48,352 nucleotides of DNA from positions 1-48,352 of the forward strand of contig WOGZ01000255.1 in the NCBI GenBank assembly GCA_009733775.1, given 5' to 3'. Below are positions 1-12,955 of the stretch, one piece after another. Positions within the stretch are counted from its first letter, which is position 1. The number at the start of each line of letters is the position of its first letter. The translations under genes and the position numbers were made by a program. The stretch comes from Alectoria sarmentosa (lineage: Eukaryota; Ascomycota; Lecanoromycetes; Lecanorales; Parmeliaceae). The notes beneath the pieces were generated by a model. That model was not told where the DNA came from. It did not search any database and saw only the letters and a program-made list of their open reading frames with translations.

Positions 1-279
1 GGCGCTCGGGAGGCCTAAAAGCCGCTATTCGGGCGCTAACCGAAAAGCGTAGTGACATAGAATTTATGATTGGCTGCACATACAAATTTAAGGTATTTTA
101 GCTCAGCCCTACACTATTCTTTTATATAATAAAGTAGAGATGATTTAATTAAATTAAAAAAAAACAGGTTCATTCCTTCGTTCGTTTCCCGAGCCTACTT
201 TACGAATTGATATATAAATTTGTCGCTTTGTCCGCCAATTTGGAATGTAGCTTAGAGCCTCAGGCAAAGAAAGAGATTT

Positions 280-300
280 AAGTAAGTAAGTAAGTAAAGT
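280..300. repeat. AAGT microsatellite
   Basis: Four direct copies of AAGT followed by an imperfect one. It is a simple repeat with no gene over it. Confidence 0.8.
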
Positions 301-621
301 AGAGATTGGTTGATTTGCATCGAGGCTCGCTCATGAGTGAGTGATGTTTGTATGTATGTGAGCGAGCTGGGCGAGCTGCTTCAATATTGCGTGGCACGAT
401 TTGGTATATCTAGTACGTCCAAGTTGATTCCTGGCGCAGGAAAAAAAAAAAAAAAGTTATTATGTAGATATGTATGTATATACCTGAGTGAGGGGCGTGC
501 TACACTTATTAGCTCTCTCCGCTCGCCAGAATATATACGGGGCTGTTGGGAAAACCATTACGATTCCACGTACAAAGCTACAGTACGCAACTTTAGTGTG
601 CTTTCTCAGTCTCCATCTCCC

Positions 622-686
622 TAGTATCCTCCTCCCTCGTATCCTCCTCATCCACCGTATCCTCATACACCGTATTCTCATACACT
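622..686. repeat. imperfect 15-18 base tandem repeat
   Basis: About four units of a pyrimidine-rich word beginning CGTATCCTC. One unit is 18 bases and two are 15 bases (CGTATCCTCATACAC and CGTATTCTCATACAC). It is a small minisatellite in non-coding DNA. Confidence 0.7.
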
Positions 687-1388
687 CTTTCCTATCCTCA
701 CCCGTGACAGATCCGTAGTCATCTTTGAGAAACGCCTTGCAATACTCATTCATCTCAATCCAGCTTGTCTGTCGAGAGCAGCAAGATCACCGTGACGGAT
801 TGCCGTAGAACATGCCGACTTGTTTTGGATTTGCCTGTCGTGGCTCCAAAGCCGGATTCGTCTCTTATCATATCATGTACGAGATCCTGACGGACCGATT
901 CGACTTCTTCCTATGCATCGTCCACACGGTGTCTCTCAGCCTCTTCCGGTTTCTGTTCTGATTCGTTGCTGTCTGATAAACACATGTGGTGAACGTCAAA
1001 GATAGGACTTTTGAGAGTGGAATCTTGAGAGCGTGACTGAGGTGGGCCCGGCATAGAGTTAGAATCTTCGAATATATGCCGAATGTATGCCCAGGAAGAG
1101 TTTGAGGCATCGCAGGCTGAGTCTGACATTGGAAAGGGGCAAATTGCGTTCCTTGCAACAGTCGTCAAGGACGAGGCTTTCCTTGAACGCTCAATATGTG
1201 ATTGCTTTGCGAGCGTAATTACGAGGCCGCACGTTTCTCATCTTGTCGGAATCGAGTATTTTGAGGCCGAGTGTCCCGTCGTTTCAGGTAAAGACTTTCC
1301 ATCTAGGTATGTCCTCGGTCCAGACTTTCACCAAAGGCTTAACGTCCTTGGATTACGAATGCCAGGACTCTGGGGACCTTGTAGTATT

Positions 1389-3605
1389 TCAGACTCCCTT
1401 CACCGGATGCAGCAAAATTCCAGGGAGGCACAGTCTCTCGCTTGGATCATTGCCCTGTGGTGTATTAGTACAACGTGCGTGAATGCCATAGGCTCAAGGA
1501 AAATCTCACATAGCCCAACCATCGCTTGTATAATTCGTCCGGATAAGTCGTCTTCTCATCAATAGACGCCCAATACGTCATCCGATGCCAGGTCCCGTCG
1601 TGCAGGGGTGGAGTGTTCAACACCGTCTTGCCCTCATTTCCATTGAACGCAGCGTTCATATTCTCAGGCGATTTTGCAAAGTCCAAGAACACTGGAAGCG
1701 GGAAGACGACTAGTTTCAAGCCATGGTGCAATGCGGTGGATTCTGGGTACATCTTCGGTGGCATGTAGAAGCCTGAGGTCACTTGGCCGTGATGCATAGC
1801 CCGTAGCAAGCGTTTCGAAAGGCGGATCATCGACGTAGTGCCTGTCGCACGTCTAGGGGTATGCTTTCCCTCGGGATAGTGCTCGAGTTTGTCTTTCGAC
1901 ACGAAGGAGGTACCCTCAGGATCGAAGACAGGTGCAAGGTTAATCATATCAGCGTCTTCACCAACACCCCACTCGTAATTGTCGTTTACTGATGACTCCG
2001 TGGGAGGTGTTGGGCCAACAGGCTCAATCCCTTCAGTTCTCTCCGGGCCCCATACCCCTCCATTCCCTGAACTCTCTCCTTCGTCAAGCGGCTTGATCGC
2101 GAGAGTCTGATTCGCCACAATCTCCATGAAATTGGTCCAGTTACCATGAACGTGGGGAATGTAGTATCGAGAGGCGCGTTCCCAGAGGTATTTCCTTGGC
2201 TGCTGTTTTGCCCACGCTGATATCGTCTCGAGGTGATGATAGTGGTGGCCAGTATACCGAACGTCCATGTCGATTTGCCAGAAGTGTTCGATCTCAGGGC
2301 GCAGGAGGGAAAGAAGTTGCAGAGGTTGGGCCATGTGCCCTGACGGCGAGGTTTTGGCCCTGGGTCAAGGTCAGTGTCAATCGAGGGCAAAGAGATCCGG
2401 ACTTACTCGTGTTGCCCAGCTTTAGGATACCATTTCTCCAGGAGTTGCCGGTCAAAGAGGATGGTGTTGTTTAGGAACTCATCAGGTACAGCTTTCTTCA
2501 ACGTCTGCTGATAGGAAGCATCATTGTCGAATATCCGAGCGCTGGTGTCCTTGATCTCGACCATGATGATCACCTCATACTCGGCGCCAGAGTGAAGTGA
2601 CAGCTCCATGATCATGGATCGAATGTATTGCATTGTATCAATGGTCCACTCACAGCTCTCCCATGTGCGAAGAACTAGGGCACTTCTTTGCTTGTAACCC
2701 TGACCCGACTTCCATAACCTGTATGACACGCTTTTCTGTGGCTCATCCGGCAGCACAACGGTAGAGTCAACATCCTCAATGTCCTCTTGGCGCGGCATCC
2801 ATAAGGTTGTTGTTCGATTGGCGAATGGGAGGGGTTCGTATCGATGTTGATTCCTCAAAAAGCAGTCTCCTTGTAGATAACCCCAGTCCACTTTGTCCCA
2901 TTGTACCTTGGAGGCGCGATTCGATTTGCGCCTTCCTCCATTGCCCTCGAGATCCCCTTCATCATATCCATACGGGTCGTAGCGGGCATGACGGTCGAGG
3001 CAGAAATCTGATGCCAGTCCAGTGACATTGTAGGAACCAAACATTGAGGCAGGCGCTGGAGGCATCGTCAGCCATCCATCAATCCGACTTTGCATGTAGA
3101 GCTCACCTTGTTTGTGCAATCGATGCACCACAAGGGTATCATCCACGTTCCCATTCACCTCCACCCCTCTCGGCCCCAGACATGGCTCATGCTCCCCTCG
3201 CCAGTTCTTCCTCCAAGCACGGCTATTGTATTCAGGATAGGGATCGTAGAGGCTGGAAGGTAGGCCTTTGATGGAGTCTTTGAAAGCGGGGAAGAGTGGG
3301 GCCTTGGGATTGCTGGAGACAGGTTAAAGAAGGTGAGGAGTCGAGGGTGAGCTCACTTACAACGAGACAGGCCTCGATTGGTCGGCGACATTGTCGGTGC
3401 ATGCTATCGCACCAGGCTCGTAGAGTTTGGATGGAATGAAGCCAGATGGCGCATCGGGAGCAGATTGGAAGGAGTGTCGGGAAAAGTAAAGAGTGAGGAG
3501 CAAAGCAATGCTGAGCAGAATCCAACGCGCTGTACGTCCACCTGCAAGAAAAGACATGGCTTCTGGTGGCCCAGGGGGGGTAACGAGAGGCGGAGTAGAG
3601 GACAT
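1389..3605 (-). CDS. DUF3405 family type II membrane protein, putative glycosyltransferase-like
   Basis: The four exons are 3605-3361, 3312-2407, 2359-1510 and 1454-1389, giving 688 aa. The last intron has a textbook branch point (TACTAATAC) and adds a 22-residue tail ending near LLHPVKGV, where simple frame reading would stop early. A short cytosolic N-terminus is followed by one membrane anchor (about residues 27-42), then a large lumenal domain. The family-typical CLGPRG word and a tract reading RLWKSGQGYK are present, as is a WQIDMDVRY segment. The DMD triplet in that segment resembles the DxD metal site of GT-A glycosyltransferases. Function in this family is not established, and a Golgi or ER sugar-transfer role is my inference. 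It lies tail-to-flank with no obvious link to the polyketide genes. Confidence 0.88.
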
Positions 3606-5605
3606 TGTTATATTATTTATCGAGCTCGTTCGCTAGTACCAGTACCCAAGATTCTTGATCATTGGACTGTGCCCCCTTGTTGCTTAAGTATATTGCTTCT
3701 TGCTCGTTGGCGCCAAAGGCCAAAGGGGCTAGGTGAAGAGTTTAGCTGAATGTTTGTTACATGAACGCGAAGCGACTTGTTTCAGCTCAATGCCGCTAAA
3801 GGCTGGGGCTAAGGCTTAAAGATGTCCAGACCCGAATCACGTGTAGCCATGCGCTCTAGTGAACGTCTTGGACGCCGGACTTTTAGGTCAAGGTCTCGGA
3901 TGATATCCCGCGGGGAGGGCCCTACATAAAGCGCTTCGATCTGATTCCATAGGGTCGCTATCCGAAGTAAAAGCTAAGGCTGCTATTAGCGCTGTCCAGG
4001 ATTCTGTGCTCAAGCCGGTTTTTGCCCTCTGGCCGCTTCATAACCTACCTAGCTACCTATCTGAGTTAACCAACCAAGGCCATCCAAAAACCACTGCTTT
4101 GTGTCTACACCTCAATAACAAGGTCGCCTTCAAAGAGACTTTCCAACCACGAAGTTATGATAAAGTAGTGTTCAGGAGAAATAAAGTCTGTCCCAAATCT
4201 GTTGCCATGTAGACCTCTGTTGAGAAAAATATCCGGAATACAAATGGTTACGCGCTTTTTCTAGATATACTAGGCCAAGTGGTGGCATAAACCGGCTCGG
4301 GTATGCAGTTGCTCTATTCCCAACGCCGATGCCGCTCCACCAAGAATAAATCTAGCAATTTGCAATTCCACGCTGCTGCATGACTACCCACGCTGCCCAC
4401 GAGGCTCATATTCTCACCTGACGTCCGCTGCAAGCCCCCAACAATAACAAAATTGCAAGCTCCTAGACAAAGACTCCCTCCCACAGACAGCCGACAACCG
4501 CAACTTTCAATCTCTCTCAAGCGTGCAGAGTGTGAGCCCGCGTCTCTCCCTCACACCCACGCCCAAGTCTCACGCGGAGCTCGTATCGATGCTCGAGACG
4601 TTACTCTCGCGTTCTGTAGTAAAGACCATTAAGGAAGGGTAACTAAGTATACGGAGGCTCGCTCTGGAGAGATTTAAACAGGCTTGTAGGTAATATCTAT
4701 TTGTGGCAACCCTCGTGGCTCCTACAGTGGGCGGCTTCTCAAATCAAGGCAAAGGCTTGACGTGTTTCTGAAGCTTCTTGCAGAGGCTTGTTTCATACGA
4801 AATTGCGTTGCCAGCCACACGCTTTATTGGGCGAGCAGTGGAGGGATGGAGGAGGAAGGAGGAGCGGCGGTTTGGTGCTTGTTTATTGCCGATTTTGTAT
4901 TCTGCGACTCACGACTTGGGAAAGATGGCGTGAGAGGGGATTTTGCACGGTGTGCTCTTTGCAACCTGCATGCGCTCTTCGGCACCGCCATCGGGTCTAT
5001 GGTGGATTGTGCGTGGCTGGAGGTTCGAGAGACGATGATGACATCCTCGGTGCTGTAATGGATACCCGTGTATTGCAGCTTCAGATCTAGTTATTCAAGA
5101 GTCGGAACTTGAGATAAATGGGCTGGAAATATCACTCATTGAAACATCACAACTCCACTGCAAGCTGCGTCAGGAAAGTGATGCTCTTTACCATATCAGG
5201 CCCTACAAAATGCTCCTACAGAATGACAATGGATTAAAGATAGATGTTGACAGCGCTATAATGGTCCTGTGCGCCTTTGAAGATGAATAATGGAATTGGC
5301 AAATCACCAGCCCTGAGTCCGGCAATCCTCGTCCTGTACCCTTGTTCTTTGGGTCACGTCCTGCCGCGGCGAAGCTAATGATGAGGCACACGGCGAGGGC
5401 GGGCGCCACTTTGACGATTCTTTCGCTTTCGGGAAAGGTATATCACGTATGAAGATGCGCATTTATATGACAGAAGCTATGATGGCTAGATAAGACTTTC
5501 ATGTCAGGTGGAAGACTTGAAAATGAGTATTTTTGCGCCAGTCAGACTTGTTGTCCAAAGCAGCGTCTGGTGTGGTTCTGGGAGAACCACCAAGGACATG
5601 AGGCC
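3606..5605. other. intergenic, no gene seen
   Basis: Two kilobases lie between the DUF3405 start and the HR-PKS 3' end. The open frames are short and show no family signature. A 68-codon minus-strand frame near 5203-5409 begins with a hydrophobic stretch but has no support. The DUF3405 promoter must lie at the left end of this stretch. Confidence 0.6.
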
Positions 5606-8600
5606 TCAAGAATCTTGGGTCAGTTTCAGGACTACGCCATCGACGATGTTCTCAATCGAGTCTCCTCCCAGGACTTTGCCAGCGGAAACATCGACTCCAA
5701 GCTCTGTACCTTGATGTTAGCCATGGAACTTGGACCCGTTTATCATGCGTCCGTACCTTTATGGAACCAGTACTGGCACGAAACCCCACTCAGACTATCG
5801 ATCCCATACATCGGCAAAGCTAGCGAGGGATCAAACGCGTTTGCAGCGAAGCCGAGTAATTGCGATAAGAAGGTCAAGAAGGCATTTCTAACAGCAGCCC
5901 TCATTTGTTCCATTTCTCCTTTTTGGCGCATGGCTGCGACTCGGTCTTTGAGCGGCGCTTTACAAGCACTGCTCCCGTCTACGGCTGTTGGAAGCTTGTA
6001 CTGCTGCAAGTGCCCAAACTCAGGCCAATCGGTCCAGAGAAGAGGCTCGGTCTGACCGGCCAGGCTTCCATCTGCTTCACGTTCGAACATGTTCAACCCG
6101 GTGAGTACCAGAGAGCGATCCCGGCGTGGAGATTCGAGTATTGCGGCCTCCATGATCTTGGCGAGGTGGTGCTTTGTAAGGTGGGTCAGCCCACTGCGGC
6201 TCAGGATTTGTAACATGTCTGGTTTGGAGAGGCTGTAGAGGACGCCCATGTCGGCTAGAATACTAATGTTAGCCGTATCATGGTAACTGTCAGAAGCTTC
6301 GAACGCGATGAGTAGTAGATTGAAATAGGTTAGTGGACTTACTCATGGCACCTAAAGCCACGGATATTCCAGGAAGATCCAGCGACTGCCGGTACTCCGC
6401 CAACGCATTCAAGAACGAATTCGCTACGTTGTAGTTGCCCTGACTTCTGTTACCGAGGACACTGGCGATAGAGGAGAACAGGATGAAGAATTCCAACGGG
6501 TCTCGCAATGTCTCTTCATGTAAGATCCAGCTAGAGTCGATCTTGACTCGTAGGCCGTGGTCCCACTCCTCGGCAGTCATGGTAGCCATTGGTGCGTCTC
6601 CAAGGACCATGGCTAGGTTGATGACGCCTTTGATGGGACGTTCGCTGCGCAGTTTAGAGACGATCTCGGATACTGCTCTACGATCACAGGCGTCTGCTTT
6701 GATGCATCGCAGGGATGCACCAGAGGCGTTCATAGCAGACATTGCATCTTTTGCTTCTGGAGTGCCTGCGCCGCTCCTTGAGATGGCTGTAATGTGCTTG
6801 GCTCCGTTTTCGATCATCCATGAGCAGATGAAGCGGCCAAGGCCTCCTAGTCCGCCTACCACTATATAGTTGGCACGATCCGTGAAAGTGTGCGCCGCTT
6901 TTTTGTATATAGGCACATGGTTGACAATCTTTGCAGCGTCGCGATGGAGAAGGATGGTGGAGCAAGGCTGCTTGGCGTTTTGCAATGCCTCTTCGTAGTC
7001 CGCAATTTCATACTCATCAATCCGCAGCGGTATATCGGCCAGTTCTTGCCAGTTTCGCTGTATCATTGCTCTGCCATAATCTGACTGTAAATAGCTGGCG
7101 ATGTCAATTGGCCTTTCATTCACGCAGATACTTTCAAGGCATTTGAATGTGACGACGAAATCGGCTTTCGACCCAGAGCAGGAGTCCAGCACAGATGCTC
7201 CCAAACGCTTGCAAAGTTGCTCGAGTGTATCCACGAGCGGGCCTTGGACTTCGAGTAGAAAGGTCTCGCCTTGACGAGCTCTTGCAGCTCCATCGACAAT
7301 ACAAGACGCAAATGCCATGGCTGAACATCTGGAGGCGGCATACGAAGGCTGCATTGAGCTTGGATACCGGAAGATATCGTAAGATCGAGCGTCCACTTTC
7401 CTGCGATAGATATGATCGGGGTGCCAGCCAACTACGCGAGAATCGGGTGGAAACTCTGGATCTTGGCTGTTTAGTACCCTTCCGGCGAAGAACAGCCCAG
7501 ATTGGGACCGAGAGGCTTCGATTGTAGTTGGATCGTTGAACATGTGGAGATCATCAGTGCCTATCACCGATGCTTCAACGAGCACCTCGATGGGATCACC
7601 AATCAACGAATGCGTAGAGCTAGCTATATTAGATAGTATGACGGGCTCCCTGGGTGCTGCAAAACTAAGAGAGTAATCTGCTTCGCCTAACGGGCTTCGC
7701 ACTTTCCGAGGAAGGCCCAGGCCAGTACTAGCAGAGAGGTCATCATCTGGTAAGTACCGCAAGATCTCTAATCCCGGTTCTCCTATCCTCGTCAAAAGCT
7801 CATTTTCACCTTCAACCATGCGCACAAACGCTTGTTCGACCTGCGATGCAAACGTGTCCCGATCCTGGTTTGCCATCTCATCTGTCAAGAGCCACGAGAT
7901 CTTGAGAGAAGGTTGCTCCGATTGTAGGGTGCGGAGCAGACTGCCTGCGACATTGGCAAAGGGATTCTTATGGCGGCTACTTGTGACCCACAGGATTGTA
8001 TCCGCGGACTTCAGTAGAACTCGCACCCACGGCATGAGTTGCCTCCCCGTCCATGTGGTGATGACTGACTTCTCATCACAGTCAATGATTATCGCATCGA
8101 ATTTCGCGAAGCTGCCTTGCTTGCAAAAACGGGCCACTGCCGTAGGCTCGAGAGGAACATAGTCCAATTTCTTAAGAGGGTTGAGAGAGGGGAATACATG
8201 CTGATCGGTGAATAGTACGGCTCTTCGACCGGCGCATGCCTGATTTAGATCCGTAGCTCTGTGGACAAGCATCCACGGGTCGGAGCCTAAGCCGCTGATA
8301 TCGCAGACAACTTCAAGGGCTGCTCTTTGATTGGATTCCAAATGCTGCATGTGGGCCTTTGGAATGCACAAGAAGCCTCCAGGATGCAGTTGATCACTCT
8401 GCTGCACTACTGAAGGGACATCTTGTGTGAAGATCATGTGGTACTTGCTGGTCATATCAGAGAGATCGACTAATTGTACGCGATCAGAGACAACACCTGG
8501 AGGTATTGAGGAGCATTTCATTGATCGAAGGTGCGATCTTGCTTCGCCACTGGCCGTACGAAAGGCTTCCAGGATAGATACGGTGCATTTCTCGGGGACG

Positions 8601-11600
8601 TCATTGATCTTGATATCGCACATAGGCCACTTGTGGGTCAAGAGTTCGGCACATCGCGAGATATCCATTGGCGTAGCAGCCGCTAGCCTTGTAATATCGG
8701 GATGCAGAATTGGCTTGAAGAACAACGAATTCAGCGATGGCTTCTGGTGAATCACTTTCGTAGCTTGGTGATGCAAGCCTTTCAATGAGATAATACTCTC
8801 GCACTGGCTGATCTCAATGTCGCTCTGCACGTTGCAGAATTCTAGAGGCTTGACGTGAGTTACAAATCGCCCGCAGTCCGAACCCAGCCAAAGCATCGGC
8901 ACCGTGATAGAAGCGATTGAAGAGATTTGGTGTTCAGATGGGAGGTTCTGGCCCAGTAACGATATCGGGAGTAATTCCAGGATAGAATTCAAGACTGAGG
9001 GCTGGACAGGGTAAGCCTTGACATCATCTAGACCGCGTGCAAACTCTCCAGAAGAGCCGTCTCGGCTCAGCTTGAGGTTGCTTAAATGTACTCCCACGCT
9101 TTGCCCTAATACTCGCGCCTGGTCTAACAATACTCGGTCATGAAGGAGATTCTGGGAATTTAGGATAGGCGTCTCTGCAGAAGCCTCTGTCTCGAAGTTA
9201 CCGTAACAATGCCTGGTCCATAAGTCTTCGTCTGCTGAAGATTGAGAGAATATCTCGAATGCACTCTTGTCGGTGCCGTCCATTTGTCTAGCAATCACTT
9301 GAACTTCCGGTCCAGCATCAACCCTGGGGTAGACAGAGAGGGGTAACGGTTGGTCAAAGTGGACATTGGATATGCGAAGTGAATCAGTATCAGAGTTTCT
9401 GTTTCCGCAAAGCTGACGAGCAGCCTCCAAAGCCATGAGAAGGTAGGCTGCGGCAGGCATCTCGGTAAGTCCTCCAGCCTACAGGAGCGATCAGCAAGAA
9501 AGTCACGTCGGGACCGACGTACACACCTTGAGCTCCTCAAGCCAAGTAATCTCCTTCAGGATAAGTCGATTCCGCCAGCTTGGCCGGTTGGGAATGTCGT
9601 CTACATAGCGAGAGCCCAGCAATTCGTGTCGCGGGAACTTTCGAAATCGTACATTGCGACTGACCCTTGATTCTGCCCAAAAACTTTGTGAGTGGTTCCA
9701 CGAGTAACTTGGAACATCTGTCAGGATATTGCCAGGCTCATGACAACACTGGAGACCGTCGACAAGTTCTCGCGCATTGATATTGGCGGTCTGGAGGGGT
9801 AGACCAATCCCGATCATTACTCCAGCGCTACAAAGAAGAGTTTCAAAATCCTTCTGCCCACGCATGCAAGTGGGTACGTAGCCTACATGGGATTTGCCTA
9901 GGGAGCGGAGGATTTCATGCGCTGGTCCCTTCAATGCTGAGTGAGGTCCAATCTCAATAATCACGGCTGCATTTGGGTGACCAGTGAGGCACTGTTCCAA
10001 GGCCGCTGAGAACCTGACTGTTGATGTCATGTTCTGCTTCCAGTAAGATGGAGTGTATTCCGAGGTCTCGATTCTGCGACCGTAGACAGAGGAGTACATG
10101 GCACATTTTGCCTTGTCATGCAAAGGTGTCACATTAGCCTGTACAAGCTTATGATCATATTTGAGAGCCATGGGGAGCATGTGATGCGAGTGGTAGGCTA
10201 GTGAGAGCGTCAGCATAGACAGAAGTGGAGAGGAATCAGCTCACACCTTGATCAACCTTCAGCTCCCGACAAAATTGTTTCTTCTCGGCAAGCTGTTTCA
10301 CTATTTCTCTGATGGCACCAACGTTCCCCGAAAGCGTACAACTACTTGGCGAGTTGACTGCTGCAATTTGAACACGACCTGCAAAATCTTCGATTAGAGT
10401 CTTCGAGTCGCCTTCGTTGAGCCCAACAGCGCACATGGAGCCTTCGGACTTCTGAGCCGCGCAGCGACCCAGTACAAGACCGCGATAGTAAGAGACTACC
10501 ATCGCATCTCGCAATGAAAGTATACCTGCAGCATACGCTGCGCAGATCTCCCCGGAAGAATGCCCGACCACCGCATCTGGAGTCACCCCCCAAGATTTCA
10601 GTACTGCTACCAGACCCAGTTGAAGCGCGGTACAGAGGGGCTGAGAGAACTCCGCCCTGTAGATATTCGAGATCTCCGTGGCCTTGGAGAGCTCTTCTAT
10701 GATTGTCCAGGCTGGAGGATCAGGCAGCTCTGATAGTAAGCGGTCACATTCACGTAGCATCGATCGGAAGAGGAGACTATGGTCCATTAAGGACATTCCC
10801 ATCTGTGCCCATTGAGCACCTTGACCCGTGAACAGGAATATGAGACCTTTCTTGGCTACATTAGGCTTCGTATAGACATTGTGGTTATCCGTACGTAGTG
10901 CTGTGACGACTCCTGCATGACTGCTTTCCGCGAAAAAGAGAGATTTTCTAAGTGTCGACCTGCGGTCAAGCATGGTGTGTGCGAGGTCACGAAGCACTGG
11001 CTTGGAGGCCTCTACGTACTCTGCAAACCTCAACATATTCTCCTGGAGGGACACGTCATCCGCAGCGGAGATTTTGAACAGGTATGGTCTCTTCTCAAGA
11101 GTAGGGAATTGTGGGAGTCCTCGTGAATACGCCTCTAAAATAGCATGACCATTCGTGCCCCCTGCTCCAAATGAGTTGACGGCTGCTCTCCGAGTCCCAT
11201 CATTCGATGTCGGCCAAGAGGTCATTTGATTAGGTATTTGGACGTTCTGGAAATCGATATTCGGATTGGGGACTCTGAAGTTCATTTGAGGCGGTATCTG
11301 GGCTCTTTCAAGACACTGAGCGACTTTCATAATTGATCCAAGCGCCGAGCACGCTTCGAGGTGCCCTATACTACTCTTAACCGAGCCTACCACCAGAGGA
11401 TCAACAGAGCCTCGAGGTTTGCCATATACCGAATTGATGGCCGAAAACTCCAGAGAGTCGCCCACTACTGTTCCAGTGCCCTAGAACACGTCAGATGTGA
11501 ATTTCGGCCATGGATCGATACTGACTTACATGAGCCTCCAAGTACTGAATGTCGGCTGGAAGAATGCCTAATTCTTCATAGAGGGCTTGCATGTTACGTT

Positions 11601-12520
11601 TTTGTGCGTCAGCTGATGGCAGAGTAATTCCTTGTGTCTTGCCATCTTGATTCAATCGTGTTCCCTTGATGACAGCACGAATTGGGTCTCGATCTGCGAT
11701 CGCTTCTTTCAAGGGTTTCAAGAGGAGCGCTATAATCCCCTCCCCTCGACCATAGCCATCAGCTGTGGCGTCAAAAGTATGACATCTACCGGTTGGGCTG
11801 AGAAAGCCCAGCTCTGAGGAGGGCATGAACATGTCCGGGCTGAGAATCAGTTTGGCGCCGCAAACAATGGCCATTTTCGAATCGCCATGCTGTAAGGTGC
11901 GCACTGCTTGGTGTAATGCTACCATGGCAGATGAACATGCTGTGTCCACTGACAGACTAGGACCCGATAGATCGAAGAAGTAGCTGATCCGATTGGCCGC
12001 CATGCAGGTTGGGGTACCCGTAGCTAGGTATCGAGGGGTGGCATCGAGATCGCGGGCGGTGATTGTATGGTATTCGCAGCCTTCCATTCCTGGTGCAGAC
12101 TGTTAGCGGTTTCTCGTATCGTCGGTGCTTCCTCTACGAACCGGCGAAGACTGCTGTATCTGTGCCGGTAAAATCATCCAGAGGTATTCCAGCACTCTCG
12201 ATAGCTTCATAAGCAATTTCCAGGAGCATTCGCTGCTGAGGGTCCATTGCCACCGCTTCCATGGGCGTAATGTAGAAGAAGGCGTTGTCAAACTTGTCGA
12301 TGATGGTGTCGTCAAGCATGTAAGCTTTGTTGACATTGGTCAAACCTTTGCGCGGACCGCCGTCCGGATGGTAGAAAGCTTGACTGTTGAAGCGAGTGAT
12401 TTTGCTTTGCACATCTCTTGAGGAGGCCAGAAGATGCCATAATTCCGATGGAGAATTGGCACCGGCGACACGACATGACATGCCGATAATGGCAACGTCT
12501 TTGTCTTTTTCTTGAGACAT
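5606..12520 (-). CDS. highly reducing type I PKS with degenerate DH and ER
   Basis: Seven exons: 12520-12142, 12089-11530, 11480-10247, 10197-9527, 9478-6343, 6254-5757 and 5703-5606. They give 2191 aa, close to the usual 2200-2500. I chose the ATG at 12520 because the KS domain begins right after it; an ATG at 12592 would only add a repeat-encoded stretch. KS: Cys178 in VDTACSS, EAHGTGT after intron 2, SSIGHLE. AT: Ser621 in GHSSGE, later YHSHHM. DH (about 880-1200): the HxxxGxxxxP position has Leu947, and the second motif reads QPSVLNS with Asn1112 where Asp is expected. No SAM-binding motif is visible in the middle region. ER (about 1540-1800): the glycine-rich NADPH loop is absent. KR: GGLGGLG at about 1823, Lys1927, Tyr1964. 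ACP: Ser2147 in GIDSLSG. Predicted output is a chain reduced no further than beta-hydroxyl. No trans-acting ER is seen in the window. Confidence 0.93.
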
Positions 12521-12545
12521 GGTCGGTAATTGGTCGTAGCTCTGT

Positions 12546-12576
12546 TTGAAGTTGAAGTTGAAGTTGAGGTTGAATG
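12546..12576. repeat. TTGAAG hexanucleotide repeat in HR-PKS leader
   Basis: About four copies of TTGAAG lie just upstream of the chosen HR-PKS start. On the minus strand they would encode alternating Phe-Asn residues if the upstream ATG at 12592 were used. I regard this as 5' leader. Confidence 0.7.
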
Positions 12577-12861
12577 TTCTCGAGAGGGGCAATCATGAGG
12601 CGGGTAAGTGGTGTGCTCCTTTGGCGGCTCGCGGGGAGCAGTGGCTAGCTGCCACTTTTGATTGATCCATACCCACTCATCAAGGTCGCTGATCAAGTCT
12701 CGTTGGAAGCCTTGGCTAGGCATTGTGAAGGCTGTGTTGGCTTGTATGTGAAGTCTCACAACGATGCTAATCCAGCCCCACTCGAGTCTGCGCCGAGAGG
12801 GCAATGTTGGAAAAACCATCACGTCATGCGCTTGTGCTGCCAAAGGGTCAGTGGTGGGTAG

Positions 12862-12955
12862 AAGATCAGATAAGAAAATGAGATTAGAAGATTAGATTAA
12901 AAGATTAGATTAGATCAGAGGATTACATTGAAAGATTAGATTAGAAAATTAGATC
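12862..12955. repeat. degenerate AGATTAGATT tandem repeat
   Basis: About nine diverged copies of a word close to AGATTAGA, spaced irregularly by A-rich or CAGAG interruptions. It is non-coding and lies about 350 bases upstream of the HR-PKS start. Confidence 0.75.

Larger units (their letters stand above)
1..1388. other. intergenic, low-complexity left flank
   Basis: I see no credible gene here. Open frames are short, overlap on both strands and have no recognisable domains. The stretch holds an AAGT microsatellite (280-300), a run of 15 A (441-455) and a pyrimidine-rich tandem repeat (622-686). Base composition is AT-rich at the far left. The 3' end of the DUF3405 gene, which reads leftward, closes at 1389. 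Confidence 0.6.

Noticed and set aside
4762..5090. Overlapping plus-strand frames of about 100 codons
   Set aside because: Two frames overlap in the same place, with no domain or codon pattern to favour either.
5203..5409. Small minus-strand secreted-peptide-like frame
   Set aside because: It has a hydrophobic start but no family match I know, no splice or promoter support, and a length common for chance frames.
9474..9530. DH active-site loss as a splice-model artefact
   Set aside because: The residue at the His position is encoded before the donor of exon 4, the flanking words align without gaps, and no nearby alternative donor brings in a His. A second DH residue (Asn1112) is changed as well.
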